From: Reticulascus tulasneorum
Taxonomy: Eukaryota; Ascomycota; Sordariomycetes; Glomerellales; Reticulascaceae
Assembly (NCBI GenBank): GCA_001557505.1
Contig: LSAX01000012.1
Location: 992,001 to 1,056,000, forward strand
Direction: 5' to 3'
DNA: 64,000 bases
The position numbers and the translations under genes are program-made. Positions 34,821-46,335 of this stretch are shown piece after piece. Numbering within the stretch: position 1 is the first letter of the stretch; the number at the start of each line of letters is the position of its first letter. Below the pieces are notes generated by a model, which did no database searches, was not told the origin of the DNA, and worked only from the letters and a program-made list of their open reading frames with translations.

Positions 34821-35663
34821 TTCACCGTCCAGCTGCGCACGACATCTTCAGTCCGGCCGCGCGACTCCCAGCTTCCTTAAGAACACCGGCAGTCCGCCCC
34901 ATCGAATATTGGACAACCCGGGTATGGCCACCGGCCAAGGCTAATTGAGCACATTGATTAAAAATTCTCCATTTTGATGAATGTGCCAAGCCCGTGTGGC
35001 AGGGTTCGAGATGGCCCGGACTGGACTGACTCGCCACCCTTCCCAGCCATGCGCCGACGAATAGAGAGCGTTCGGGACTTTTCGATCTCAGACTCTGGGG
35101 CCGCTTCCCGCCACTCTAGGTGCCCATCTACCTTATCCGGGACACCAGATATACGGACCGGCCTATGGGAGAGGAAGAGATGACCAACAGCTAATTAGGT
35201 CACTACGCACATAGAGAGAGAAGTGAGCAAGTTAGAGCAATATCTGCCGGAAAGCGGAGAATTAAGGTCTCCTCACGGTGGGCCGACCCACCGAACCGGG
35301 GCCTTGGGTTGCGCAAGTTCATTCGAAATGTCCAACGACAAGCCGGGATTTTGGCCAAGACACATAGGGCGCCCCGTTGAGCGATTTCCACGTTATCGAA
35401 AGATGCTCAACGGTCGACTCCGAGCCACTCCCGGATGTGGCACCCAACAGCAGCAGTCTTGGGACGACAGCGGCCGAGGCCATAGAAGAGCCGCCTTGAT
35501 CGCCAGCCCGATGGACGCCGCACGCCTATTTCCTCGCTCTCAACCTCGAACTTGATTCACAGATCTCAAGCCTCTCTGCTAATTCTGAGTCTCATCTGCC
35601 TATATTGTAGATACTGCTCGGCGATAAATCAACCACGAAGTCGATATCAAAACTACCGGCAAG
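34821..35663. other. shared divergent promoter of reductase and CTR genes
   Basis: An 843-bp intergenic region without a gene. It carries the paired TTGCTC-core motifs listed separately. Open frames on both strands here show no domain. Confidence 0.6.
35225..35240 (-). promoter_or_regulatory. paired TTGCTC motifs, possible copper-response elements
   Basis: GAGCAA occurs at 35225-35230 and 35235-35240 on the plus strand (TTGCTC on the minus strand), spaced exactly 10 bp centre to centre. The Saccharomyces Mac1 site is TTTGCTC and works in pairs; the Aspergillus Mac1 site, as I recall, is TGTGCTCA. The first copy reads TTGCTCA on the minus strand. The placement between a metalloreductase and a copper importer makes the match more meaningful, but a 6-bp core can occur by chance. 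Confidence 0.4.
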
Positions 35664-36457
35664 ATGGACCACAGCTCGATGGCGGGAAATAGCACTACGT
35701 GCAAGGTGGCGGTAATTTTGCCTTTTGAAGTTCCTCGCCTTACAATGAATATCGCTGACCTTGGCTGTCCAGATGATGTGGAATTGGTACACAATTGACG
35801 CATGTGAGTGTTAAAAGTCCATTGAAACCCCGTCCATTGTGCGGCAAGCCTGTAGTTCCTCTGTGCCGCAGAGACAAATGCAGATCTGTCAGTGAGGACG
35901 ACAAGGACGCAGAAAGAAGACCGATGGCGATGGCAATGACTTTGAAACAACCGAAAAGTGCTCGAAACAACAACTAACCAATATCAGGCTTCCTCTCAGA
36001 ATCATGGCAAATCAGGAACGCGGGCATGTTCGCCGCTAGCTGTATCGGAGTCGGCCTCCTCACCGTCTGCCTCGAGGTCCTCCGCCGCTTCGGCAAGGAG
36101 TACGACACGCTCATTCTCCGCCAGTTCCAGGCCCGCGCCGCAGAGATCCAAGCCCGCGTCCCCAAGTCCAACTGCTGCGACGGCGACATGGCGCCCGGCC
36201 CGCAGGCCCTCCTGTTCAGGGCATCGCCGCTGCAGCAGCTGATCAGGGCGGTCATCCACGCCTTCACCTTCGGGCTGGCCTACATCATCATGCTGCTTGC
36301 CATGTACTACAATGGCTTCTTGATCATTTCCATCATCATCGGGGCGGGGATCGGCAAGTTCCTGTGCGACTGGCTGACGTACCGCGTGACGCTCTCAGCC
36401 GCCATGACGTTTCCTACAGCGCTCGGGGTCGAGGAGCCGTCGGTTTGTTGCGGATAG
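35664..36457 (+). CDS. CTR-family copper transporter
   Basis: Three exons, 35664-35705, 35773-35803, 35988-36457, giving 180 residues in phase. High-affinity Cu(I) importer of the CTR family, working as a trimer in the membrane. The short N-terminus has Met residues (MDHSSM) and then Cys-Lys-Met-Met followed by WNWYTIDACF, which resembles the CTR3/CTR-like fungal group. Three membrane helices follow. The second carries the selectivity motif MLLAM (M-x3-M), and the third has GAGIGK, the Gly-rich packing motif. The cytoplasmic loop holds CC, and the C-terminus ends in VCCG, a Cys pair typical for copper hand-off. The very short first two exons hold the metal-binding start of the protein. Its divergent neighbour is a metalloreductase. 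Confidence 0.92.
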
Positions 36458-37194
36458 CACGGAGGAGCGGTGTATGAGCTAATGTGGTAACTCGAGAACC
36501 CTGATGAACAAGAGAAGAATCCAGAAATCCGAGTGACTCACGATTTGTGATCTCATCCCATGACCAGCCAACTTACCAGTCTACCGGTCGACACTATTCT
36601 CAACCGGTTAGCCCCAAATCGTCGCCGCTCATGATAACGTAGCGCGCTCTCCACCTGAGTAGTCCTGATGTCAATTGGGCGATCCACCGCGCAGTTCTTG
36701 TGAGTGTCGCCAGACTTTGATAGAGACCCATGTGAAGTGTACCACGACATTGCTCTGGCCTTCAAGCTGTTTCATTGATTTCAATTGCCAATTTGGAGTT
36801 GGGGGGAAAAGCCAGCAAACGTCAATGGGAACCCCTATCTCAGTCCAGCCAGGTAGGTCAAAGAACAACTTGGATCACGCGGAAGACTAGGCCAGGACAA
36901 GTGATATTCGGTTAATGCTTCCTCATACTTTTGATTTAAGAAGCCCCTGCAGGCTGGCGAGCGAGCTACCCATTACCGCCATTCATTATCGTACAAACAT
37001 TCAGTCAATGTCGAGGCGGATAACCCAACCCATCCGAGATTGTAGATTGGCCAGAATAAACATCGCAGTGGTACCAAAAATGTGACTAATATGTCCGTAT
37101 ATCCAACATGAGCCCATGGCTCCCGGGACGCCAAGCAATACCATAACCCAAGTTTGTGACCCCCAGACCCGATCCCAGGTCTGCTACTTCGGCG
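36458..37194. other. convergent intergenic, no gene
   Basis: Between the CTR gene and the 3' end of the Zn2Cys6 regulator. Small open frames only. Nothing seen. Confidence 0.6.
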
Positions 37195-39947
37195 TCATGT
37201 AAGGAACTTGCCCCCCTCTTGCTTGAACAGCCAATCGCTGTTGGCATCAACCATAAAATTCGTGATATTAAATTCATTACTCGGCGGTGGAGGTCCGGGT
37301 GGAGCGGAACCATTGGTAGTGGTACCCTCCATCTCAGCAGGCGTGCCGTTCTGCGCATTCCCCGGGGCTATGCCTTGTTGCGACGCGATTATGTTTTCAC
37401 CGCCAAACGGCAGGCGTGGTACATTGAAGAAATCAAACACATCGAGGTACTCCAACTCGTTTGCGGCTGGTGTCCTAGCCGGGGTGACGCTTGGAAGGCG
37501 GCTGTGGGAAGGCATGCCGTTCGCACGGGGCTGGCGCGAGATGAGGAAGTCCAGATCAAAGGCGGTGCGTCGCATGTCTGCAAGAATCTTGACAGAGCTC
37601 GGGGTCACACCATCCCCCTGGCGCTCGCTATCGCTGTGCTCATCGAGGACTCGCTGCAGAAGCTCACAGTACCGAGCAGCGACGGGCCAGTATCGACCCA
37701 TCTCTCGGAGTGTGTCGACGAAGAAGGCAATCTGCGGCGACAGCTTGTGCTCGACTGTCGAGCCATGTACAAGAAGCAGACGAGACGCCACCCAAAGTGT
37801 GAAGGCGAATGGAGGGCCCAGCTTCCCTAAAAGGCCGTTGTTGACAACGAATTCTCCTAGGGCGGCTATGTTCTCGACAGCGCCGTGGCACCGTTGGGAG
37901 GCGCTGTAGGATGGGGTAAATATCGGGGAGCGGGTAGTCGGATACGCGGCAGACGAATGTAGACGAATGACCGCGGTGTGATATGTGGCATGCAACATGA
38001 CCCAGCCGCAGTTGAGAGTCTTGTTCCCCGGTTGGAAAAGCTTGGCCATGTTGCCGTACTCTCCAGGCAGACCAAACTTCCAAGAAGTCAGCATGTTGTC
38101 GAGCTCCTTGTAACGCATCTGCCACTGTTCAACGTCGCTGAGGGCGCTGATATCCACCGGCTGTTTCAGGAACTTGTGCACCTTGGAAAGGATGGACAAG
38201 ATCTCGATGTAGTACGAAAAAGCGCCGAGATTTTCGGGCTTATTGATCTCGTAGTCCGGGTTCGAGTCTTCAGTGTTACCCTGGGTCCTGAACCACCGAG
38301 TCTCGACCTTTTGATTCTTGATCCAAAGATCATCCCGGCAAGGAAGAGTCCTGTCAATCTCCTTGTCATCCAAGGCAAACTCGAACGCCGTAGCGATGGT
38401 CGCGTAGCGGTCTAGCAGGTAGATCATCCAGAACAGCCGCCGCCGGGCTTCTTCCTCGATGAAGTCTTTTGGTTCGGGCAGTATCATCGCTCGGAGAGTG
38501 TAGATGGATGTGAAGTTCGGAGAGACCGAGAACGAAGTGCTTTCTACGGCTAAACCAAGCTGCACCACTGATCTCGTGATCAATGCCATGATGTTCCAGC
38601 CTGGGGGCCCGTTGCTGCTTCCGACCAGGTCCAGCGCAAGAATCACCAGGGCTTGTAGGGATTTGACGGACGAATTCTCCATTCCATATAGCAAAACCCT
38701 TTGTTTGGAGATGCTGTGGTAGTGCTGTCTGCTATCGTCCGTCAACCTAGCGTCGGCAGAGTAGCGGAGCGTTGTGGCGACGATGGCATGTAACAGTATT
38801 CGGTCAGTCTCCTCCAAGGTTGAAGGTCCGAATAATGAGTCGAGGGTGGTCTTGCGATGCAATATCGGACACCAAGTGTTGATGTGCTTAAAGTACAAGT
38901 CCACGAGCGCGTAGAGCAAGTCGTAGGGCGGAAGATCCTGATCGGTATTTGTTGGGTTCGGGGCCTGGGCCATGGGCACGTCAGGCGACTGGAGCTGGGT
39001 TTGGTTGGTACCGTAGTACTCCTGCGCCGCGCTGCTCGGCTGGAGAGGAGGAAGATGGTTGGAGCCGGGCATCCCAGACATTTGGATCTGGGGTTGAAAC
39101 TCGTGCATGGAGGGTGTCGGCGGCGGCATGCCGAACTCCATGGACTGGGACGTTGCCGGATAGGTAGACGGCTTCTGCAGGAACAGTGCCGTCTCGGCCT
39201 GTGGCGTGCGGGTGGGATCATTCGACCGGAACATGGGAGCTGCGTCTCGAGGGGTTCCATGATCGCTGGGGAGGCTCGAGTTGCTATTCCGTATGCTCGG
39301 CGGCGCATTGTGGTGGCCGTTGGAGTGCAGTGACGCCTGGAGTATCTCGGAATGGGTCCTCAGGATCTCCTCCAGCTTGTCCAGGCGCTGCTCGAGCTCG
39401 CGGCCATAACCCGCCCGGAGCCCGGGCTTTTTCCTCTCCTTGTATTCGCAAAGGGCACCATTGCGGCTGCACCAGCCGCATGCCGGTTGGCCGCGATCAC
39501 ACTTGACCTGGCGCAACGGGTGTTAGCCGAGGGACGACATATCCACAGCGGGATGGAGAGTAGAGTAAGGAAGATGGGGTGAAAGTGGAGAGTCCCGCGA
39601 GGGGTTCGGCCTCACCTTTCGCTGCTTGCAAAGCTCACACCTTGGGATGGGATTGTTAGCTTCAAGGCTCTTCTCGGAGGGCACTCGTTCTGGCGAGGGC
39701 GACAGAGGGGACATGATTTGGCTGTATGCAACAGAGGACAGAAGCTTTGGGGTGAAAGAAGGACGACGACGTACGAGACAGATATGGGTCTCTTGCGCTT
39801 GCCATGGCGCACCGACTCCTGATCGTCAAAGTCGTTGTCGTTTTCGTCGCCGCTGTGGAAGGGGTTCCCATCATCGCTGTCCAGGTCGGGCTGGAGGCTA
39901 GAGCCGGGCGGTGACCGAGTGCACTGCTTGTAGCCGTTCTGCTGCAT
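37195..39947 (-). CDS. Zn2Cys6 transcription factor with fungal_trans domain
   Basis: Three exons on the minus strand: 39947-39775, 39721-39616, 39507-37195, giving 863 residues. Splicing builds a perfect zinc cluster C-x2-C-x6-C-x6-C-x2-C-x6-C with Cys86, 89, 96, 103, 106 and 113. The second intron falls inside the cluster, right before VKCDRG. A linker with YKERKKPGLRAGYGRELE and a coiled coil (RLDKLEEIL) follows. The fungal_trans middle-homology region starts near residue 300 (YFKHINTWCPILHR) and includes ARRRLFWMIYLLDRY. The N-terminal 85 residues are acidic and Ser/Pro-rich with a KRKRP basic patch. The start at 39947 is the first Met of a frame whose upstream part is simple-repeat leader. 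It is divergent from L-rhamnonate dehydratase across a 3.1-kb gap, so it may regulate the rhamnose genes, but position is the only evidence. Confidence 0.9.
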
Positions 39948-42900
39948 GGTCGGTCGGCGTGAGAGGACCCGTGGCCGTGGTAGTGGGGAGGGGGCGACGT
40001 GCTCGTCAGCAAGAATCAGTAGCGCATTCACGCAGCGGAGTGGTGGTGAGAAAGGACCCAGAGAGCAGATTCGGGAGGAGCTTCTCGAGGCTCGGGGTAA
40101 TGATGAGCAGAGGGGAAGGGAGCGGCTGGAGAAAAGCAGAGGAAAGCTCGGGGCATTTTTGTGTGGGCGACGAACGAGCGAACGAACGAACGGACGGGGG
40201 GCCGGGGGACAAGAAAAAGTAATAAGAAACCCGTTCACGCGCGACGCAATGCAACCCCGGCCAGCTAGGTAGGTATTAGTCTACAGTAGCATGTACGTTA
40301 CGTAGAGGTAGTATGTCGTTCGACGTACGATGCAGGATTACCTAGGTACGGATGCGCAGAGGCAGCTTTCAAGGTTTGCCCGCAGGTAGGTAATAAATAA
40401 TACGACTCAAGACCGCCGCCCGCCAGAGACTAATCAACTAGCTGCTTCAATATTTGATGAGTGAGGGGAGAAGGGGGGGGGAGTCAGACGGTCCATCATC
40501 CATCCCCTGTCTGATTCAAGATTTCCCCAGACTTTTCTCTCTGTGTCCCGTCCATTCCATCCATCATCAGTCGGCGGTTGTGCACGAAAGACCCAACCAG
40601 AAAGTAGAGGCGCAACCTTGAAGGCGCAAGGCGACTGACAAGGTGGTCATCATCTCCGGACCGAGTGAGAGAGAGTGTGGGCGTGCGGGGGAGGACGAGA
40701 AGGAAGAGAGAGCCCATGGGCGCAAAGGCGAAGAAAAAGCTGCGTCCCCGTGCCAAAGAATGCGGAGAAAAAGAGTGGAGGCTTGAAATTTGGGACCCAT
40801 CATCTGTGTGGAGTCGCGAACCGCAGAACCAATCATCAGGGGCCTTCCCTCTGTACAGCCCCTGTAGTCCCAGCGATTGTTGCTGTGTTCAGGGCCCTCG
40901 ATCCCACTGAGACCATTGATCTTAGCGCTCCAAAGACAATGATGGAGGCGCCGCGCCCCCCTTAGGTTCCCCTCATGGAGGGTCTCCAGGTGCTGATTTT
41001 AGCGTCACTTTCCCCGCCTTCCCGGACTGGATGAGCGGGGATCGCCCGTGTTGGCGAGCTTCACCAGCTGCCTCAACGAGCATCGAAGGCGAGCTGAGGC
41101 AAGGGTAGGGGGCCGGCAATCTCGGCGCATCCAAACCCACGAGCCAGAAACTGGCGCTCTCCAGATGGACACTAGACCAGTGCGGACAAGCTCTGCGACG
41201 CATGTGTAGATAGCCAGGACATGGGGGATTATTTTTAGAAGGGATACACCAACAGCGTGCCCATGATACGCAGCAGTAATTCCTCGCCTTACTCCATGTG
41301 TACTGGGGAAAACGTGCTTGCCCTGGACTCGAATCCTTCCACTAATGAATCACCCTTCGTAACCCCTGAACCCTTCAGTGGCGGGGATGCCCAGACTGGG
41401 GGAGGGTCAAGCCTGGGGAAAGACTACAGACGTAGTCCCGTGTGTAGGAGCCTTGGGTGTCGGGTCACCAATAAGAGATGGGCGTCCCCCTTATGGACGC
41501 CGCGGATAGGGAGTGGTCGACTCTGGATAGTCTGGGGAACCGGATCCATTGGGAATGAAGGTTGGGGCTTTGGCTCCGGCCCGAAGTATGTACATAAGGT
41601 AGGTAAGTAGGCAGAGCTTATCTTCATCCTCTCGCTGTCACTGGGATTGTGCCCCCTTCATCTTAACTTACTTGTTAGTCGTCCAAGGCAGGCAGATATG
41701 CAGCTATGTAAGTAATAAACGACCTCCTCTTGCATGTTTTTTAAGCTGGAAAGATCGGTCATAGTGAAGCATCCGGCTTTATACGACATGACTTAATTGC
41801 TTATTTATCAATTCTCTTTATTGGAGGAAGAAACCCCTCCTTTCGAAGAGATTTGATGCTGATCACCCATTGTGTGTTGCCACCTCGCTTCCACTTTTTC
41901 TGAATAATACGATCATTTCTCCGTCCGTCCAAGTGCCGAGGTCACAGTTGATTCCTCGATGGACGTTCTCGAAGTCGGAAAGGAATTTCAATAGAATGTC
42001 GGCCAACACCGAAACGCCAACCTGGGCGTCTGTATCTCCTTGTCTCCTCCACTCGGTTGTTTGTCTCTCGGGCACTACGAGGTTTTCAACGGCGGAGCCG
42101 TGATCTAAGGAAGAGATCTAAAAAAGAAGCAAACATATCCCGACGAACCCGCGCGCCCTGGCCTGTCCTCCAACCGCAACGGCTTCCCCCCCACGTTTTG
42201 AATTGTCCGATTGGAATGCATCATGGCGTGTCGTGCAGGCTCGTGACATCTCCCGCCATCCGCAGCCCGCTCGGTCTTCTCCTCTCATGGGGTTGTACCA
42301 CGCGCACCACACACCCGCCTGCACCGCACCCTGGATGGCGCCATGGTCTTTATTAGTTCCCGGGGGGGGGGTAAAGCGGCAGGTCACCTCTACACTGAAC
42401 CGTCAGACCCAAGACAACCTTGGTTCAAGAGCAAGAGCAGGATGAAGATACAACTACTAGAACTGCCAATGCGAAGTAGAGCGGGACGAGGTGAGATGAA
42501 CGGATCTATGGCACAAGAGAGCGAGAAGAGGTGGGGATATCCTCTTACTCAACTGCCTTTCCTTTTTCCCGTGTCGAAGCTAGGGGTGCAAATTTCCACC
42601 TGGTGGATAGATGGCCGAGATGACACCCCAGACCCGAGTGCCGAATTCTCACCCGCCTCCAACTCCGTCCCCCATATTGTGCCACTCAAACTTTCGGTCG
42701 GGACATCTTGCACCGATCCCCATGGACACACACAACTCTCCTTGTGCCGCTGGCTATGCAAACATGTCGCGAAGTCTCGACTCCTCCATAGACCCCCACT
42801 AACCCGGAGAACCGCACCTCGCCGTTCGATCTTCCAGCCCAGTCGATCAACAAGTGTTGCTCTTTTTATTTATTAGTTGCCTACTTAATATTTCTTTTCA

Positions 42901-43068
42901 TCCCAATCAGGTTGCATCCGTCTCTCTTTTCCCTGCTAAAAAGACGTCGAGTTTCCTGTTGTTAGTCCTCACCACATCTTGGGTAGCCGTCACTTAACCC
43001 CTCCATCCCTCCATCCCTTCACCCCATCCCGTCCCATCCAACAACAAGCCCATTGGCAATCCGCAAAA
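39948..43068. other. 3.1-kb divergent intergenic region
   Basis: No supportable gene. It holds short-repeat tracts (CGAACGAACGAACG near 40172-40190, TACCTAGGTA-like pieces, G10 at 42362-42371) and pyrimidine-rich leader sequence before the dehydratase. Frames such as 42343-42876 and 40567-40836 are not backed by any domain. The size is larger than typical here and could hold an untranslated RNA, but nothing specific is seen. Confidence 0.5.
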
Positions 43069-44580
43069 ATGGCGTCGGTCAGGACATTCCCAACCATCAA
43101 GGCCGTACGGTCATATGTCATCAGCGGTGTCGGATCTGGTGGTGATTATCACAACGTCAAAGGCGGACACTGGTATGTCTATACTTCAAGGCCCCCTCAC
43201 TTCGCTCGCGTGATCATGATCGACTAACCCCGCGCAAAAAGGCTGATTGACTCGCCAATTTCCACGCCATGCTCGCAATGGGAGCAATATCGACAGTCCC
43301 GGACGAGCTGGGGCATCAATGTCTTGGGATCTTTCTTCGTCGAGATTGAAGCCACGGACGGAACTGTGGGCTTCGCGACTGGCTTTGGAGGTATGTGTTG
43401 ACGTCATGAACGAGAGTCTGCCGTGCAACGCTGACTCTGGCACTTTGTAGGACCACCGGGCTGCTGGCTTGTTCACCAGCACTTTGAGCGGTTCCTCATT
43501 GGCGCCGACCCCCGAAACACAAATCTTCTTTTCGAGCAGATGTACCGAGCATCCATGTTCTACGGCCGAAAGGGACTGCCAATTGCTGTCATCTCCGTGA
43601 TTGATCTTGCTCTGTGGGATCTGCTAGGGAAGCTGAGGAATGAGCCCGTATACAGGCTCATCGGAGGCGCGACCAAGGAGCGACTTAACTTTTACTGCAC
43701 TGGCCCAGAGCCGACGGCGGCCAAGGCTATGGGTTTCTGGGGCGCCAAAGTGCCGCTCCCTTACAGCCCCGAGGAGGGTCACATAGGCCTCAAGAAGAAC
43801 GTCGAGTTCCTGCGCAAGCACCGAGAGGCCGTTGGCCCCGACTTCCCCCTGATGGTGGACTGCTACATGAGCCTCAACGTGTCTTACACCATCGAGATTG
43901 CCAAGGCGTGTCTCGACCTGAACATCAACTGGTGGGAGGAGTGCCTCTCACCCGACGACACGGACGGGTTCGAGAAGATCAAGCAGGCACATCCCACGCT
44001 CAAATTCACGACCGGCGAGCACGAATACTCCCGCTACGGCTTCCGGAAGCTCATCGAGGGCCGGAACCTGGACATCATCCAGCCCGACGTCATGTGGCTC
44101 GGCGGCCTGACGGAGCTGCTCAAGGTCTCCGCGATGGCGGCAGCCTACGATATCCCCGTCGTCCCCCACGCCAGCGGACCCTACAGCTATCACTTTGTCA
44201 TGTCTCAGCCGAATACACCATTCCAGGAGTACCTCGCCAACTCCCCCGACGGCAAGAGCGTCCTCCCCGTCTTCGGAGACCTCTTCCTCGACGAGCCGAT
44301 CCCGGTAAACGGCTTCCTCACGACCGCCGACCTCGACAAGCCGGGCTTCGGTCTGACACTTAACCCAGTCGCCCGGGCGAAACTCATCTCATCTGATTAT
44401 CTCTTTAACCCCAGTCCGGTAAAAGCCTTAAGCCCTCCAACCCCTGAGTCGGAAAGCGAGGAAGTTAAGACTTTTCAGGCACCCGCGCTCAAATCGCAAC
44501 CGGAGCCCGTCACGAACGGCACCAACGGTATCGTCCATGACCTGACGGCCAAGATCCAAGAGCTTACTACGTCGACCTAG
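43069..44580 (+). CDS. lraC: L-rhamnonate dehydratase (enolase superfamily)
   Basis: Three exons, 43069-43172, 43242-43390, 43451-44580, giving 460 residues. Predicted to convert L-rhamnonate to 2-keto-3-deoxy-L-rhamnonate, step 3 of the non-phosphorylated L-rhamnose pathway. Mandelate-racemase/muconate-lactonising-enzyme group features: metal ligands in MVDCYMSL (Asp), WWEECL (Glu) and TTGEHEY (Glu), and a general-base His in VPHASG. The early YHNVKGGHW and TSWGINVLGSFF segments are, as I recall, typical of rhamnonate dehydratases rather than galactonate dehydratases. The last 70 residues form a polar tail rich in Ser, Pro and Glu that most bacterial homologues lack. The same-strand neighbour 942 bp downstream encodes the first enzyme of the pathway, which strengthens the call. 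The symbol follows Aspergillus usage (LRA3 in yeast). Confidence 0.87.
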
Positions 44581-45522
44581 AGAGGTCGCTGTTATTGTTG
44601 GAGAGGGAAGAATAGTTGGATTTCATTCGCAGGAGAAATCGTAGTTGAATACTGGGTAGATGGCATTGCATGAGATTCTTAATTACATATGGGAGCAGGG
44701 AACAGTACAATACTGAATTGAATGAATAAATATACTTGATTCCTCATCTACACACAGCCATCCTAGCAGCCATGAGTGGACTGCAGCTTGAAGCTGTTCA
44801 CTCATCCTTTGACACATATGTGATTGAGGTGCGCCACTATGCGGCCGCGAGCCGAAATCAATTGGAAACCCCCTCCCAGCGCCGCCAACGTAGCCACACA
44901 CACGTTGGTCAGATTTCAAACTCTACTCTCACTCACCCTCTCTGATCAATGTCCCTCAAAGTTCCAGCACGCATAATACGAACCCCGTGACCATGTCCTG
45001 GAAAAGAGAGGACCCGAGCAAAGCGAGGGACGCTGCGAGTCATTCCGCAGCCTAGCTCGGCGTCGCTAAAGTCGCTGAAGAAGTACCCGGACCCGCTGCA
45101 GGGGGGTCCCTCGCGATAACACGCACCGAAGCGCGGGGTGCGCGGCGGGGATTCACGCCTCGGGTAAGGTTTGTTCGAGATGGATGGAATGGAACAAAGA
45201 GGCTAAAATGCTCAATTGGACCTTTATTGCCAAGACGAATCCTCCGCTTGCCAATTTTGCTTGTTCGTTCGCCGCAGCATCGCGAAGTCCAGGTGGGTAT
45301 GTTGCACGAAGGCCCTCGTTACAAATACTCAGGCGAAGGACAGACCAGGCAGGTTGAGAGTTTTTGTTTCTTTGCTGAGCTGAACTCTACTACGATTCCC
45401 ATTTCGTATCCTCATTTTCTCAGAGCGCGACAAGAGCCAAGAGACGCCCTTGCTCCCACATTCCGGTGTCCATCACTCTCATATCGACAGACTGAAACCC
45501 ACATAAACAGCACCCCGCCACC
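44581..45522. other. intergenic between two rhamnose genes
   Basis: A 942-bp spacer holding the 3' end of the dehydratase transcript and the promoter of the dehydrogenase. No gene supported. Confidence 0.6.
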
Positions 45523-46335
45523 ATGCCACTCTCAAACATACTCGTAGGCAAGACGGCCATCATCACGGGCGGCAGCACGGGCATCGGTCGGGGAATCTGC
45601 TTGGAGTACCTACGACAGGGCTGCAATGTGGTCATCAACCATCTAGATCTCGAGAAGGACAGGCCGCACCTCGACTCTCTCGTCGCCGAGGCCGAGTCCA
45701 TAAAGCAGAGCAACCCGGACGCGGGCCGCCTCGCCCACCAGTCAGGCGATGTGCGCGAGCCCGAGACCTCCGCCAAGCTCGTGGCCCTCGCAGTCGAGCA
45801 CTCGGGCAACGGCCGGCTGGATATCTGCGTCTCCAACGCGGGCATCTGCACCTTTTCCGAGTTCCTCGACGTGACCCCCGAGCTCTTCTCCAAGACGGTC
45901 CGAACGAATCTCGACGGCGCATTCTACGTCGTCCAGGCCGCCGCCCGTCAGATGAGCATCCAGTCCCCGCCGGGCGGCAGCGTCATCGGCATCTCGTCCA
46001 TCTCCGCCCTCGTCGGCGGCGGTCTCCAGACACACTACACGCCCACCAAGGCCGGCATCCTGAGTCTCATGCAGAGCACAGCCGTCGCCCTGGGCAAGTA
46101 CAAGATTCGCTGCAACGCGCTACTGCCCGGCACGATCAAGACGCAGCTGAACGAGGAGGATCTTGCCGACGATGCCAAGAGGTCTTACATGGAGACGCGG
46201 ATTCCGCTCGGGCGGACGGGCGTGCCCTCTGATCTGGCTGGGCCGGCAGTCTTTTTGGCCTCCGACGAGCTCAGCGGCTACGTCACGGGGTCGCAGCTGC
46301 TGGTGGACGGCGGACTATTCGTCAACTTACAATAA
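45523..46335 (+). CDS. lraA: L-rhamnose-1-dehydrogenase (SDR family)
   Basis: Intronless, 270 residues. Short-chain dehydrogenase predicted to oxidise L-rhamnose to L-rhamnono-lactone with NAD(P)+, step 1 of the pathway whose step 3 enzyme lies just upstream. Seen in sequence: cofactor loop GGSTGIGRG near residues 16-24, VSNAGIC (the NAG motif), GISSISA with the catalytic Ser, and Tyr172-x3-Lys176 in HYTPTKAG. The PGTIKTQLN stretch and the C-terminal LLVDGGLF are SDR hallmarks. The intact length matches classical SDRs. SDR substrates are hard to assign from sequence; the call rests on resemblance to LRA1 from memory plus the neighbour. The lactonase (step 2) and aldolase (step 4) genes are not in this window. 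Confidence 0.82.
   Translation: MPLSNILVGKTAIITGGSTGIGRGICLEYLRQGCNVVINHLDLEKDRPHLDSLVAEAESIKQSNPDAGRLAHQSGDVREPETSAKLVALAVEHSGNGRLDICVSNAGICTFSEFLDVTPELFSKTVRTNLDGAFYVVQAAARQMSIQSPPGGSVIGISSISALVGGGLQTHYTPTKAGILSLMQSTAVALGKYKIRCNALLPGTIKTQLNEEDLADDAKRSYMETRIPLGRTGVPSDLAGPAVFLASDELSGYVTGSQLLVDGGLFVNLQ

Noticed and set aside
37156..37830. 224-codon plus-strand frame opposite the Zn2Cys6 gene
   Set aside because: Antisense shadow of a well-supported coding exon.
40567..42876. Several 80-180 codon frames between the regulator and the dehydratase
   Set aside because: None shows a motif; they overlap each other on both strands and include homopolymer runs.
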